The position numbers and the translations under genes were made by a program. This document shows, piece after piece, positions 18,102-26,633 of a DNA stretch of 64,000 nt. The stretch is from Planctomycetota bacterium (GTDB taxonomy: Bacteria > Planctomycetota > Phycisphaerae > Phycisphaerales > SM1A02): assembly GCA_022560875.1 (NCBI GenBank), contig JADFSH010000003.1:1-64000 (forward strand). Reading direction: 5' to 3'. Positions within the stretch are counted from its first letter, which is position 1; every line of letters begins with the position of its first letter. Below the pieces are notes generated by a model that was not told the DNA's origin, did not search any database, and was given only the letters and a program-made list of their open reading frames with translations.

Positions 18102-19813
18102 ACCCCGTCATCGGTGACATCGCTCGCAATGCCGATCAGATTCGACTGGCGATCGATCAGGCCCGACGGGATATGGCCGATGTGCTGGTCACCAGTGAGC
18201 TTGCTCTGCTTGGTTATCCGCCGCGGGATCTGATTCTGCGGGGCGGGGTGGTGGAGGCGTGTGAGCAGGCGGTAGGCGAGCTTGCAATGTACGCGGGCGA
18301 TCTGCCGATCATCATCGGTCATCCCCGTCGCGTTGAGCAAGGCATCCGTCCCCTGCGAAACAGTGCATCGATCTGTACGGGAGGCAAGGTGATCGCCATC
18401 TATGACAAGCGGCTCCTGCCCGGCTACGACGTCTTCGATGAAGACCGCTACTTTGCCCCCGGCAGCGACCCGTGTGTCGTTGAAATCGCGGGTCGAAAAC
18501 TGGGCATACTGATCTGTGAGGATATCTGGAGGGCCGGCGACAACGCCGTCCAGCGGATGTACCCGGACGATCCCCTGGGGGACACGATCCGGGCCGGATG
18601 CGATCTGCTGGTGAGCTTGCATGCGACGCCGTTCGTCTACGGCAAGTGGCTTCAACACCTTGAGCAGGTCAGTCGGATTGCCCGCGAGAATAAGGTTCCG
18701 GTGGTCATGGTCAACGAAGTGGGAGGGTTCGACGACTTGGTCTTCGATGGTCGCTCAATCGTGGTTGATGCGAATGGCGAGACTCGCGCCGTGCTGCCCG
18801 GCTGGGAAGCCTGCACGCAAACCGTCGATCTTGAAGCGTCACATGCCGGTGATCGGTTGAATGTCGCGCAGACGCTGGAGATGGATCCGCTCAGCGAAAT
18901 GTACGAAGCGCTGGTGCTGGGCGTGCGCGACTATGTGCGCAAGTCGGCACACGAGCAAGTATTGCTCGGCCTCTCCGGGGGCATTGATTCAGCGCTGACT
19001 GCGACCATCGCCACGTCGGCGCTTGGGCCCGAAAACGTCGTCGGCGTCCTGATGCCTTCCCGATATTCCTCTGCGGGATCGCTCGTCGATGCCCGGGAAC
19101 TGGCGAATAATCTGAATCTGGAGAAATGCATCGAGCTTCCCATCGAGGATCTGCATCAGACGGCGCGAAGCACCTTTCGGGCCGCCCAATCCGGAGCGCT
19201 GGAAGGTGTGGCCGATGAAAACATCCAGGCCCGATTGCGGGGCATGATGCTCATGGCTCTGTCAAACTCACGGGGGGGATTGGTGCTGGCCACCGGCAAC
19301 AAGTCAGAGCTGGCGGTGGGTTACTCCACCCTCTACGGCGATATGTGCGGGGCGCTCTCGGTCATCGGTGATGTACGCAAGATGCAGGTCTATGACCTTA
19401 CGCGCTGGATCAATGACCACCCCCGGAAGCTGGGTTTTTCGACTGCTCCCATTCCCGAGTCCACAATCAGTAAGGCTCCCTCCGCGGAGTTGCGTCCCGA
19501 CCAGACCGACCAGGATTCCTTACCTCCCTATGAAGTGCTCGACGACATCATTGATCGCTACGTGGATCGTGAGATGGAGGTCATGCAGATTGTGGAAGAT
19601 ACCGGCTTCGATGAAAGTCTGGTCAGCAAAATCGCACGGATGATCGACCTTGCCGAATACAAGCGTCAACAGGCGGCGGTGATCCTCAAGGTCTCGCCGC
19701 GCACCTTCGGGCGAGGCAGACCCTGGCCGATCGTGATGAAGGCTTCGACAAGTTGCCCACAGGAAATCGGGACGGAGAAGGATATTGAGTCCGGGATCAG
19801 TCGGGATACGTGA
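18077..19813 (+). CDS. nadE: Glutamine-dependent NAD+ synthetase
   Basis: Amidates nicotinic acid adenine dinucleotide to NAD+ with glutamine as nitrogen donor. 578 residues in two domains. The N-terminal nitrilase-type glutaminase has its triad at Glu41, Lys111 and Cys147 (LICEDIWR). The C-terminal synthetase domain has the PP-loop SGGIDS at 300-305 and the late motif ATGNKSELAVGY. It overlaps the preceding membrane protein gene by 25 bases. mutL follows 120 bases downstream. Confidence 0.96.
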   Translation: MRIALAQLNPVIGDIARNADQIRLAIDQARRDMADVLVTSELALLGYPPRDLILRGGVVEACEQAVGELAMYAGDLPIIIGHPRRVEQGIRPLRNSASICTGGKVIAIYDKRLLPGYDVFDEDRYFAPGSDPCVVEIAGRKLGILICEDIWRAGDNAVQRMYPDDPLGDTIRAGCDLLVSLHATPFVYGKWLQHLEQVSRIARENKVPVVMVNEVGGFDDLVFDGRSIVVDANGETRAVLPGWEACTQTVDLEASHAGDRLNVAQTLEMDPLSEMYEALVLGVRDYVRKSAHEQVLLGLSGGIDSALTATIATSALGPENVVGVLMPSRYSSAGSLVDARELANNLNLEKCIELPIEDLHQTARSTFRAAQSGALEGVADENIQARLRGMMLMALSNSRGGLVLATGNKSELAVGYSTLYGDMCGALSVIGDVRKMQVYDLTRWINDHPRKLGFSTAPIPESTISKAPSAELRPDQTDQDSLPPYEVLDDIIDRYVDREMEVMQIVEDTGFDESLVSKIARMIDLAEYKRQQAAVILKVSPRTFGRGRPWPIVMKASTSCPQEIGTEKDIESGISRDT

Positions 19814-19921
19814 GAGCCATTGGCAAAATCCACGTGCCATAAGCCCAAGCCACTGGGGAAGACCTGAAATCTGAATCTTTTCTTCCCCGCCTCCCGGTCT
19901 CCAAGCCTCCGGGACTTCATC

Positions 19922-19927
19922 TACAAT
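19922..19927 (+). promoter_or_regulatory. -10 box TACAAT for leaderless mutL mRNA
   Basis: TACAAT ends 6 bases before the mutL ATG, so the transcription start should coincide with the first codon. No ribosome-binding site is present. Confidence 0.5.
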
Positions 19928-19933
19928 CCTGTC

Positions 19934-21805
19934 ATGTCCATCCAACGACTTTCGTCATTGCTCGTCAATCAGATCGCCGCGGGCGAGGTGATCGAGCGTC
20001 CGGCGAGCGTGGTGAAGGAACTGGTGGAGAACGCAATTGACGCGGCGGCGAGCCGGATTGATGTCGCGATCGAAGCGGGGGGACGGGAACTCATTTGCAT
20101 TTCCGACAATGGCAGAGGTATCCCCTTTGATGAACTTCCCCTGTCCATTGCGCCTCATGCCACCAGTAAAATCTCCCAGGCGGAGGATCTCAATGCCATC
20201 GCCACCCTGGGTTTTCGGGGCGAGGCCCTGGCTTCGATCGCCTCCGTCAGTCGGCTCTCGATTCTTTCACGGACAAAGACCCAAGAGGGGGCGGGGCTCA
20301 TCGAGATCGAGGGTGATGACTCGGGCGAACCGCGACCGGCCAGCGGCCCGGTGGGAACGACGGTCACGATGCGCAACTTGTTTTTCAATACGCCCGCCCG
20401 GAGAAAGTTTCTCAGAACCGAAGCGACGGAGACGGGGCGGATCAGTGACATGGTGCAGAATCTCGCCCTTGCCCATCCCGAGATCGGATTCACGCTGAAG
20501 GTTGATAAGCGGCTGACTTTGGAGTTTCCGCCCCGGCAGACACCACGAGAGCGGGCGTTGGCGATTCTCGGAGGCGAACTCGAGGGTGAACTTCTGGAAT
20601 TGAATATGCATGAGCGCGGCATCGGGATGTGGGGCATGGCGGGAAGACCCGGCATCGCCCGCGGGACAATGAAACATCAGCGGGTCTTTCTCAACGGACG
20701 ACTCATCAGCGATCGCTCAATCAGTCACGCCATCAAGGAAGCCTATCGCGGCCTGATCGAGCCTTCCCGCTACCCGACCATCGTGCTGTTTCTGGTGATG
20801 GATCCCGCCTCGATCGATGTGAACGTCCATCCTGCGAAGGCGGAGGTGCGCTTTCGCAATCAAAGCTCGGTGCACGGGGCGGTGCTCAATGCGGTGCGTG
20901 AGACGCTGCGCCGGGCCGATCTCATGCCTCAGTTTGATATGAGCCGGGCTTCATCTCTGGTGGATGCGCTGGCGGTCGGGACTTCCCCACTGCCGGAATT
21001 CGGGGCGGGTGATGTTTCCGCTTCACCAACCGGGGCATCGGCGGGGAGAACGCCCAATCCCGGGGCATTCGTTGATTACTTCAAGCGGCTTGATCCCCGC
21101 CAGAAGGGATTTGTCTACGCCGAAGTCAAGCAGGCTCTGGCCAATGAGGCGCCGGAGATACTCGAAGCAAATGATGAACGGACCGCGACTGGCCTGAAAG
21201 TTGATTCATCACACCCGGGCATCCGGCAAGTCGAGAGCATCCTCCAGATCCATTCGAGTTATCTGGTCACCCAGGATGCCGATGGGATCGTCATCATCGA
21301 TCAGCACGCCCTGCACGAACGGGTGATGTTCGAGAAACTCAAGGCACGTATCGAGAAGGGGAATCTCGAATCGCAACGTCTGCTTATGCCCGCGACGCTC
21401 GAAGTCGATCAGGCCCAGGCAGAAGCGGTCATGGAACTGAAACCCATGCTCGAGCGTATCGGCATCGAGGCCGAGCCGATCGGGCCGAACGCGATCGCGG
21501 TCCACGCCTTCAGTTCACTGTTATTTGAACGCAATGTCGATCCCATCGAGTTCATGCACGACCTGCTGGAAAAGGCGGTCAATGACGGGCTCAATCACGA
21601 TTCCGAAGCCGCGCTGCACGAAGTCCTGGACATGATGGCCTGTAAAGCGGCGATCAAGGCCGGAGACCGACTCAGCGAAACCGAACTTGTCGAACTGCTG
21701 AACTACCGCGAAACGATCGAACGCTCCAGCAACTGCCCGCACGGCCGGCCCACCAGCCTGCGTCTGAGCATTTCGGATCTGGAGAAACAGTTCGGCAGAA
21801 GATAG
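19934..21805 (+). CDS. mutL: DNA mismatch repair protein MutL
   Basis: Matchmaker of methyl-independent mismatch repair. The GHKL ATPase domain is complete: QIAAGEVIERP, ENAIDA, DNGRGI and LGFRGEALASI. The C-terminal domain keeps the endonuclease motif DQHAxxExxxxE starting at Asp456, plus ACKAAIKAGD near 569 and CPHGRP near 601. It is therefore the nicking type found in bacteria without MutH. 623 residues. No mutS in the window. It converges with moaD, 7 bases apart. Confidence 0.97.
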   Translation: MSIQRLSSLLVNQIAAGEVIERPASVVKELVENAIDAAASRIDVAIEAGGRELICISDNGRGIPFDELPLSIAPHATSKISQAEDLNAIATLGFRGEALASIASVSRLSILSRTKTQEGAGLIEIEGDDSGEPRPASGPVGTTVTMRNLFFNTPARRKFLRTEATETGRISDMVQNLALAHPEIGFTLKVDKRLTLEFPPRQTPRERALAILGGELEGELLELNMHERGIGMWGMAGRPGIARGTMKHQRVFLNGRLISDRSISHAIKEAYRGLIEPSRYPTIVLFLVMDPASIDVNVHPAKAEVRFRNQSSVHGAVLNAVRETLRRADLMPQFDMSRASSLVDALAVGTSPLPEFGAGDVSASPTGASAGRTPNPGAFVDYFKRLDPRQKGFVYAEVKQALANEAPEILEANDERTATGLKVDSSHPGIRQVESILQIHSSYLVTQDADGIVIIDQHALHERVMFEKLKARIEKGNLESQRLLMPATLEVDQAQAEAVMELKPMLERIGIEAEPIGPNAIAVHAFSSLLFERNVDPIEFMHDLLEKAVNDGLNHDSEAALHEVLDMMACKAAIKAGDRLSETELVELLNYRETIERSSNCPHGRPTSLRLSISDLEKQFGRR

Positions 21806-21812
21806 CTGGTCT

Positions 21813-22058
21813 TCAGCCGCCACTGACGGGGGGGATAAGAGCAATGGTGCAATCGGCGGTGAGAGTCGTCTGCATACCGGCGTACGATTCATCCACCGCC
21901 ACGGCGATGCTGTCGCGTATGTTTTCGATCGCTTCATGCTGGTTCGCCAGCACCTCCAGAGCATCCCCGACGTTTGACTCATCGGGCAACTCTATCGTCA
22001 ATTGCCGCGTGTTGAGGGCTTCTGCGAGTTGGGCGAAGAGGAGGACGGTGCAATGCAT
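21813..22058 (-). CDS. moaD: Molybdopterin synthase sulfur-carrier subunit MoaD
   Basis: 81-residue ubiquitin-fold protein ending in the required Gly-Gly (PPVSGG). The C-terminal glycine is thiocarboxylated and donates sulfur for molybdopterin. It follows moeA by 53 bases on the same strand. It also has its own TACACT box 8 bases before the ATG. The partner MoaE is not in the window. Confidence 0.9.
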   Translation of the reverse strand: MHCTVLLFAQLAEALNTRQLTIELPDESNVGDALEVLANQHEAIENIRDSIAVAVDESYAGMQTTLTADCTIALIPPVSGG

Positions 22059-22066
22059 GGGAAGTC

Positions 22067-22072
22067 AGTGTA
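22067..22072 (-). promoter_or_regulatory. -10 box TACACT in front of moaD
   Basis: TACACT ends 8 bases before the moaD ATG, inside the moeA-moaD gap. It suggests a separate, probably leaderless, moaD transcript in addition to operon read-through. Confidence 0.45.
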
Positions 22073-22111
22073 GCCCCGGAGAATCGAGAACTCATTGGAA
22101 GAAGCCGATCA

Positions 22112-23308
22112 TTATGGCCAGGCAAGAAACCGAAGTTTCGTCCCCGTCATGACGGGTTCATCCTGCACCGGGAGTTCGACGAAGCCATCGGTGTGGGTGG
22201 TATGGGCCAGATCACCGGAGCCGGCCCACTTTGGTACGACGATTGTGTTCATGTCAATCAGCCGCGCCGGGCGGAAAGCCCGCCGGTTGGGGTTGGCCTT
22301 GACCTCTTCGGCCAAGTCAACTTTGCGCCATGGCAAATCCGGCGACAGACCCAGCATCACCCTCACAATCGGCCAGATGAAAATACACGCACACACGAGG
22401 GCGGAGACGGGATTGCCCGGCAGCCCCACGATGATGGTCCCATCGGGAGCGCGGCCGACCATGATCGGTTTACCCGGCTGGATCGATGCCCGATGCAAGG
22501 CCGACTCGATGCCGCACGTCTCGAAAGCGACGGGGAAATGATCACGCACGCCCGCGGAAATGCCCCCGATGGTGATGATGAGGTCCGATGAATCGATGGC
22601 GGTGCGAACCGCGTCGATCGTCTCATCCAGTTCGTCATGGACATGGATTATCGCGGAGGGGTCCGCCCCGAAGCGACGCAGAAGTTCTGCGGTCTGGAGT
22701 CCGTTGGAGTTACGAATCTGGTGAGGCAGAACATCGCTGCCTACCGCAACGATCTCATCACCCGAAGAGAGGATCGTAACCCGGGGTCGGATGGCGACCT
22801 GCAGCGACGCCTTACCCGCACTCGCGGCAATACCAAGATGATGCGCCGCCAGGACCACCGGAGGTTCGATGAGCGTGTCGCCGGTTTTCGCATCCACCCC
22901 CCGCGGATGCACCGCCCGCCCCGGTTCAACCTTGTCAATCGTAAAGTGAACGGGATCACCACGATCCGACAACTCGTGTTGGATGACGGTATCCACATCA
23001 TCGGGCAGGGGGGCGCCGGTGGCGATCATCACGCATTGGCCGGGCGGCACCACGACATCACCGGGATTACCGGCAGGAATGGACGTGATGACCGGCCATT
23101 CGGTAAGCTGACCGAGTTCCGAAGCCCGCAGCGCATAGCCATCCATTTGAGCGCGATTGAAGGGGGGGAGATCACGATCGGCGGTGATCGTTTCCGCCAG
23201 CACCCGCCCGGCACATGATTCGAGTTGGATAGTTTCCGTCCCCGGGAGAGGCTCGACAACCGCCAGTGCCTGATTCAGCGCATCGCGATAATCGGGCAGG
23301 CTCGTCAC
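22112..23308 (-). CDS. moeA: Molybdopterin molybdenumtransferase MoeA
   Basis: Inserts molybdenum into adenylated molybdopterin. 398 residues, standard size, with DRDLPPFNRAQMDGYA near the N terminus, ATGAPLPDDVDTV, SSGDEI in the MoCF-binding domain and GLPGNPVSA. The GTG start overlaps the TGA of the upstream hydrolase gene (GTGA), so it is translationally coupled. It belongs to the tight minus-strand cluster 26064-21813. Confidence 0.95.
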   Translation of the reverse strand: MTSLPDYRDALNQALAVVEPLPGTETIQLESCAGRVLAETITADRDLPPFNRAQMDGYALRASELGQLTEWPVITSIPAGNPGDVVVPPGQCVMIATGAPLPDDVDTVIQHELSDRGDPVHFTIDKVEPGRAVHPRGVDAKTGDTLIEPPVVLAAHHLGIAASAGKASLQVAIRPRVTILSSGDEIVAVGSDVLPHQIRNSNGLQTAELLRRFGADPSAIIHVHDELDETIDAVRTAIDSSDLIITIGGISAGVRDHFPVAFETCGIESALHRASIQPGKPIMVGRAPDGTIIVGLPGNPVSALVCACIFIWPIVRVMLGLSPDLPWRKVDLAEEVKANPNRRAFRPARLIDMNTIVVPKWAGSGDLAHTTHTDGFVELPVQDEPVMTGTKLRFLAWP

Positions 23309-24057
23309 TGACTGATTTCCGCACCAATCACCGCGGGCGCGTTCTCGAAAAAGCGCGTGATCTTTTCGAGGCAGAGCCGCCGGGCGGTTTCACCGGTAAA
23401 GGCGTGATCGGCGCGAGCGATGATCAGATGCTCGACTTTGTGATCCATCGCCTCGAGAGCGTTCAGGTAGATGCAGGATTCGGTAAAGGGGATGACTTTG
23501 TCGGACGCGGCGAAGAGGATAAGGGTGGGGCGATCGAAATACGCCGCATCTTTAATCGGGGTGAGTGGGCCATTCCCCGTGGTCAGAGTCTGCTTCGCTC
23601 CATTGCCGTTGCTTTCGGTCGCATCAAATACCGGAGTCGGGGTGAGAAGACACAATCCCGCGAGTTGATCCGTACGCCGGGCGAGACAGGAGGTAGGCAC
23701 GGCCCCCTGTGCATAACCGATCAGGTACAGTCGATGGAGATCGATGCTCTCATGGAGAGCCAGCCAGCGAAATGCCGCGGATGCGTCATCAACCGCATCA
23801 TGTGCGGTAGGAATTTGGTTTTCATTTTTTGACCGGGCGATATACACAACGGCGGCAATTCCCGCGCCGACAAGTGACTCCACCAGGGCGTCGATGAACT
23901 GAGACTCATCTTCACTGACTTTCGGGGAGTGGCAAATCAGCGTGCCGGGTATGGCTGGTTGCTCAGCCTGAAGCTCGGGCATGGACATGGTGCCCATGAT
24001 CGTTCGATCGGCCAACTCGATCTCAAAAGTCTGGGGATGCGACATATCCGCCATCAT
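23305..24057 (-). CDS. Alpha/beta hydrolase-fold protein lacking the nucleophile serine
   Basis: 250 residues of alpha/beta-hydrolase type. The nucleophile elbow reads GYAQG, with Ala116 where Ser is expected (GxSxG). The other triad positions are still present: Asp186 (FAASDKVIPF) and His218 (RADHAF). The protein is therefore either non-catalytic or uses other chemistry. There is no signal peptide. Its ATG overlaps the stop of the BFD gene upstream (ATGA) and its TGA overlaps the moeA start. A second ATG four codons later (MSHPQTFEIEL) is also possible. Confidence 0.85.
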   Translation of the reverse strand: MMADMSHPQTFEIELADRTIMGTMSMPELQAEQPAIPGTLICHSPKVSEDESQFIDALVESLVGAGIAAVVYIARSKNENQIPTAHDAVDDASAAFRWLALHESIDLHRLYLIGYAQGAVPTSCLARRTDQLAGLCLLTPTPVFDATESNGNGAKQTLTTGNGPLTPIKDAAYFDRPTLILFAASDKVIPFTESCIYLNALEAMDHKVEHLIIARADHAFTGETARRLCLEKITRFFENAPAVIGAEISQ

Positions 24058-24281
24058 ACGTCAGACTCGTGGTGATTGGTGTCCCTGACCGGAAAGGATG
24101 TCTGACCGGTCCGAAGCAGCTCGCGAATATAGGGGACACACAGTCCGCAGCCCCGCCCGCAGTTGAATCGTTTCCGCAGATCCTCATAGCGACAGGGCCG
24201 GGCATCGGCATACTGCTTCAATACGCTGAAGGGAACATCGAAACAGACACAGTGGTCAATCGGCATGGCGGGAGGGTTCAT
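24054..24281 (-). CDS. BFD-like [2Fe-2S] ferredoxin domain protein
   Basis: 75 residues with the bacterioferritin-associated ferredoxin pattern: Cys11-x-Cys13 and Cys45-x-x-Cys48 (CGLCVPYIREL), the four ligands of a [2Fe-2S] cluster. Cys41 is extra. Related domains also occur in nitrite reductases and NifU-type proteins. No bacterioferritin gene is near. It is translationally coupled on both sides by ATGA overlaps, to the pseudopilin gene upstream and the hydrolase gene downstream. Confidence 0.85.
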   Translation of the reverse strand: MNPPAMPIDHCVCFDVPFSVLKQYADARPCRYEDLRKRFNCGRGCGLCVPYIRELLRTGQTSFPVRDTNHHESDV

Positions 24282-25039
24282 CGAGGTTTGTATGCCCGAT
24301 CATCGTTGGACAGAAAGCCGTTGTCGGGATAGTCCATGAATGCAGACAACAGTGAATCAGTGGCGTGTATGCCTTCCCAAGGGCGTGATACGTGACCGAC
24401 ATGGCCGTCAATATAGGCCACATTGGTCGATCCGCGATGTCGAAAGGCCTGACCGCCGGAATACACCAACGACCAGGGCATGCTCTCCGGGTTTTCCGGA
24501 GCGCGCATGAATTTGTTCGCCCCGTTGAGCCACCCGCCATCGCCGAAGACGACGCAGGTTGAGGTTCGCGTGCAGGTGCTGGAGGGGATACCCGGGCGGA
24601 AGAGGTTCCACCCCACTTGGGGAAAGGGAGCTTCACCCCCCAGATATGAAGTGTTGTAGTTGTAGCCGGTGAAGGGATCGCCGTTGAAGTTGGACGGGCC
24701 TTCGTATTCAGGGCACTGGTGAATCTCGCCGGGGTTGTCGGTGAATTGCCAGAGCGCGCCCGAATCAATGACCTGGCCATCGAAGGTGGTCACCCAATCC
24801 CAGGTGAGACGTATCAACCCTCCATTCCTGCGTTCATATCGAATGGCGGGAGGGAAATAGTTGTATTGCAAGGCATATTGCCGGGCTCCGATCGACATCT
24901 GACGGAGATTATTCAGGCAACTCACATTGCGTCCTGCGGACCTGACGCCCGAAAGCGTCAGGCTCGTCAGACCGAGCAGCATGGCGATAATCGCGATGAC
25001 CACGATTATCTCAATGATGGTGACGCCACGACGCGTCAT
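24278..25039 (-). CDS. Prepilin-type protein with H-x9-DG motif
   Basis: 253 residues. The N terminus is a type IV pilin-like signal (MTRRGVTIIEIIVVIAIIAMLLGL): short basic leader, prepilin peptidase site before the hydrophobic helix, and Glu near +5. The C-terminal part ends with the H-x9-DG sequence (RHRGSTNVAYIDGH) common in planctomycete pseudopilins. It would be exported and cleaved as a minor pilin or type II secretion pseudopilin. The ATG at 25039 has GGGAGGGAG upstream; a TTG 8 codons earlier is unlikely. It starts 20 bases after the dockerin gene. Confidence 0.88.
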   Translation of the reverse strand: MTRRGVTIIEIIVVIAIIAMLLGLTSLTLSGVRSAGRNVSCLNNLRQMSIGARQYALQYNYFPPAIRYERRNGGLIRLTWDWVTTFDGQVIDSGALWQFTDNPGEIHQCPEYEGPSNFNGDPFTGYNYNTSYLGGEAPFPQVGWNLFRPGIPSSTCTRTSTCVVFGDGGWLNGANKFMRAPENPESMPWSLVYSGGQAFRHRGSTNVAYIDGHVGHVSRPWEGIHATDSLLSAFMDYPDNGFLSNDDRAYKPR

Positions 25040-25059
25040 GGGTGTACCCTCCCTCCCCG

Positions 25060-26064
25060 TCAACCCCAGTTTCCCAGCAGCGTAAGCAGGTCCGTCACAT
25101 TGACGAGACCATCATTGTTGAAATCCGCAGGGGGATCGCCGGGAGCGCGGGCTCCCCAGGCTCCGAGCAATTTCAGCAGATCAGTTACGTTGACCTGACC
25201 GTCAAGATCAACATCACCAGGAATGCGGGGAGCTACATCGGCAAAACCGTCGATCTCTGGGGTGATGCCGGATCCTACGGGATTGGAAATCCTGACAAAG
25301 CTGATTTCCGACAATCCCAGCGCCCCGATATCAACCCCCGCTCCACCCCCGGAACCGTTATATATTTCCAGAACTTGCGCGTAGGTCAGGCCGCTGAAGT
25401 CTGCAAGGCTCAGCGCGGGATCGACCGGTTGCGTGAAGTTACTCTCCACGCTTCCAGGGGTGGTGGCAAAGGGATCGGTCAGATCACGATACCCCTCGGT
25501 GGGAAACAGATCATCGGCCAGCGCATCGGCCACGGTGAACCAGGTGGTTCCATCAACACTGACTTCGATGATCCCCGGTTCACTGAACAGTCCTGCGGGA
25601 TTCCCCACCCCGCTCCCGCCAAAGGCGAACAGGGCGTTGCCGAAGACCAGCAGGTCGATGCCGAAGAGGTTGTCGGGATCGTCCGTGACGGGGGTATTGA
25701 ACTGGATGGTGAGCGAGCCGCCTTCGCCGATGGAGACGATTTCATCGGTCCCGAAAGGCGAGTTGAAGACGGTCACCGCGCTGGGAAAGATCCCTTCCCC
25801 GGTAAAACGCTCCGGAATGCCCAACGTGGTCAGGGGATCAAGGAATCCCGGGGCGGCATTGGTCCCGGAGTTATACGAAATGACCTGGTCGGCATAGGGA
25901 TCGTCGGGGCCGGCCTTTTTCAGGATGCTCCGGGCCAGGAGCATCCTGTAATCGGGATGGTCCGGATTCAGGGAGGCCGGGGTGACCGGGCCGGAAAAAA
26001 CGGTCGGGGTGATCAGGGCGGCGCAGAAAACAGCCGCCAGACGATTGAGGGTGCGCAGGGTCAT
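25060..26064 (-). CDS. Secreted dockerin-type protein under a cobalamin riboswitch
   Basis: 334 residues: signal peptide (MTLRTLNRLAAVFCAALITPTVFSG), a beta-rich domain with the sequence pattern GGSLTIQF, IDLLVFGNALF and IEVSVDGTTWF, then two calcium-binding dockerin repeats (DVDLDGQVNVTDLLKLLGAWG-like and DFNNDGLVNVTDLL). The ATG at 26064 follows AAGGAG. From memory, proteins with this VF(E/G)NA(F) and VSVDG pattern recur next to B12 riboswitches in several phyla. I infer a surface protein involved in cobalamin or cobalt capture; this is not proven. Confidence 0.8.
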   Translation of the reverse strand: MTLRTLNRLAAVFCAALITPTVFSGPVTPASLNPDHPDYRMLLARSILKKAGPDDPYADQVISYNSGTNAAPGFLDPLTTLGIPERFTGEGIFPSAVTVFNSPFGTDEIVSIGEGGSLTIQFNTPVTDDPDNLFGIDLLVFGNALFAFGGSGVGNPAGLFSEPGIIEVSVDGTTWFTVADALADDLFPTEGYRDLTDPFATTPGSVESNFTQPVDPALSLADFSGLTYAQVLEIYNGSGGGAGVDIGALGLSEISFVRISNPVGSGITPEIDGFADVAPRIPGDVDLDGQVNVTDLLKLLGAWGARAPGDPPADFNNDGLVNVTDLLTLLGNWG

Positions 26065-26209
26065 AACCTGGCTCCTTGTGAGACACTCCGATTCGCGCGG
26101 AGCGGTTCCCGCCATGACGAACGACAGACCCTCGACAGGATGGCTCGTAAGCGGGATTTCCGGCGGGAACAGGCCGGAGCCGCACGGCCAGACCCATAAC
26201 GCGAGGGCA

Positions 26210-26410
26210 ACCGAGCGACTGCGGCAGGTCTTCCGGCTTCAGGCATCCTTTGCCCGCCTTCCCATCGAGTCCCTTTGCAGGATCGACAGTGGCAAACTGG
26301 GCAAACTCAGATCCGGTCCAGAGGCCGGATCCTGCCTGTCACGGCGGCGCGTCCGCGGCGGTTTTTCACCGCCTTCCCTATTGAGTCCTCCCGATCGAAA
26401 TCGAGATATC
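26210..26410 (-). promoter_or_regulatory. Cobalamin (B12) riboswitch
   Basis: On the minus strand, the conserved cobalamin-aptamer blocks appear in order: AATAGGGAA then GCGGTGAAAAACCGCCGC near 26383-26355, GCCGCCGTGACAGG near 26347-26334, a second GGGAAGGCGGGCAAAGG segment, and the strongly conserved GAAGCCGGAAGACCTGCC at 26240-26223. The normal consensus has GGGAGACC; here it is GGAAGACC. About 150 bases separate it from the dockerin gene start and would hold the expression platform. The outer limits are approximate. Confidence 0.92.
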
Positions 26411-26633
26411 GGACGCCGCAATCTGATAGCACCTTACCGGGAACCGCAAGGAGGTCAAATCCGTAGGGGGTGATGTGGCCAGGCGTGCAGAAGATCATTG
26501 ACTCACGGGACAAGCGGAGTTAGTTTCAGAGTTTCCGATGGCTTCCAGCCAGGAAACCGCCTTTCTGCCTGTTTATGTACATCGAGGATGCTTACGAAAC
26601 GATTTCTCGGGGTTGGATCAGGAGTCCAGATAA

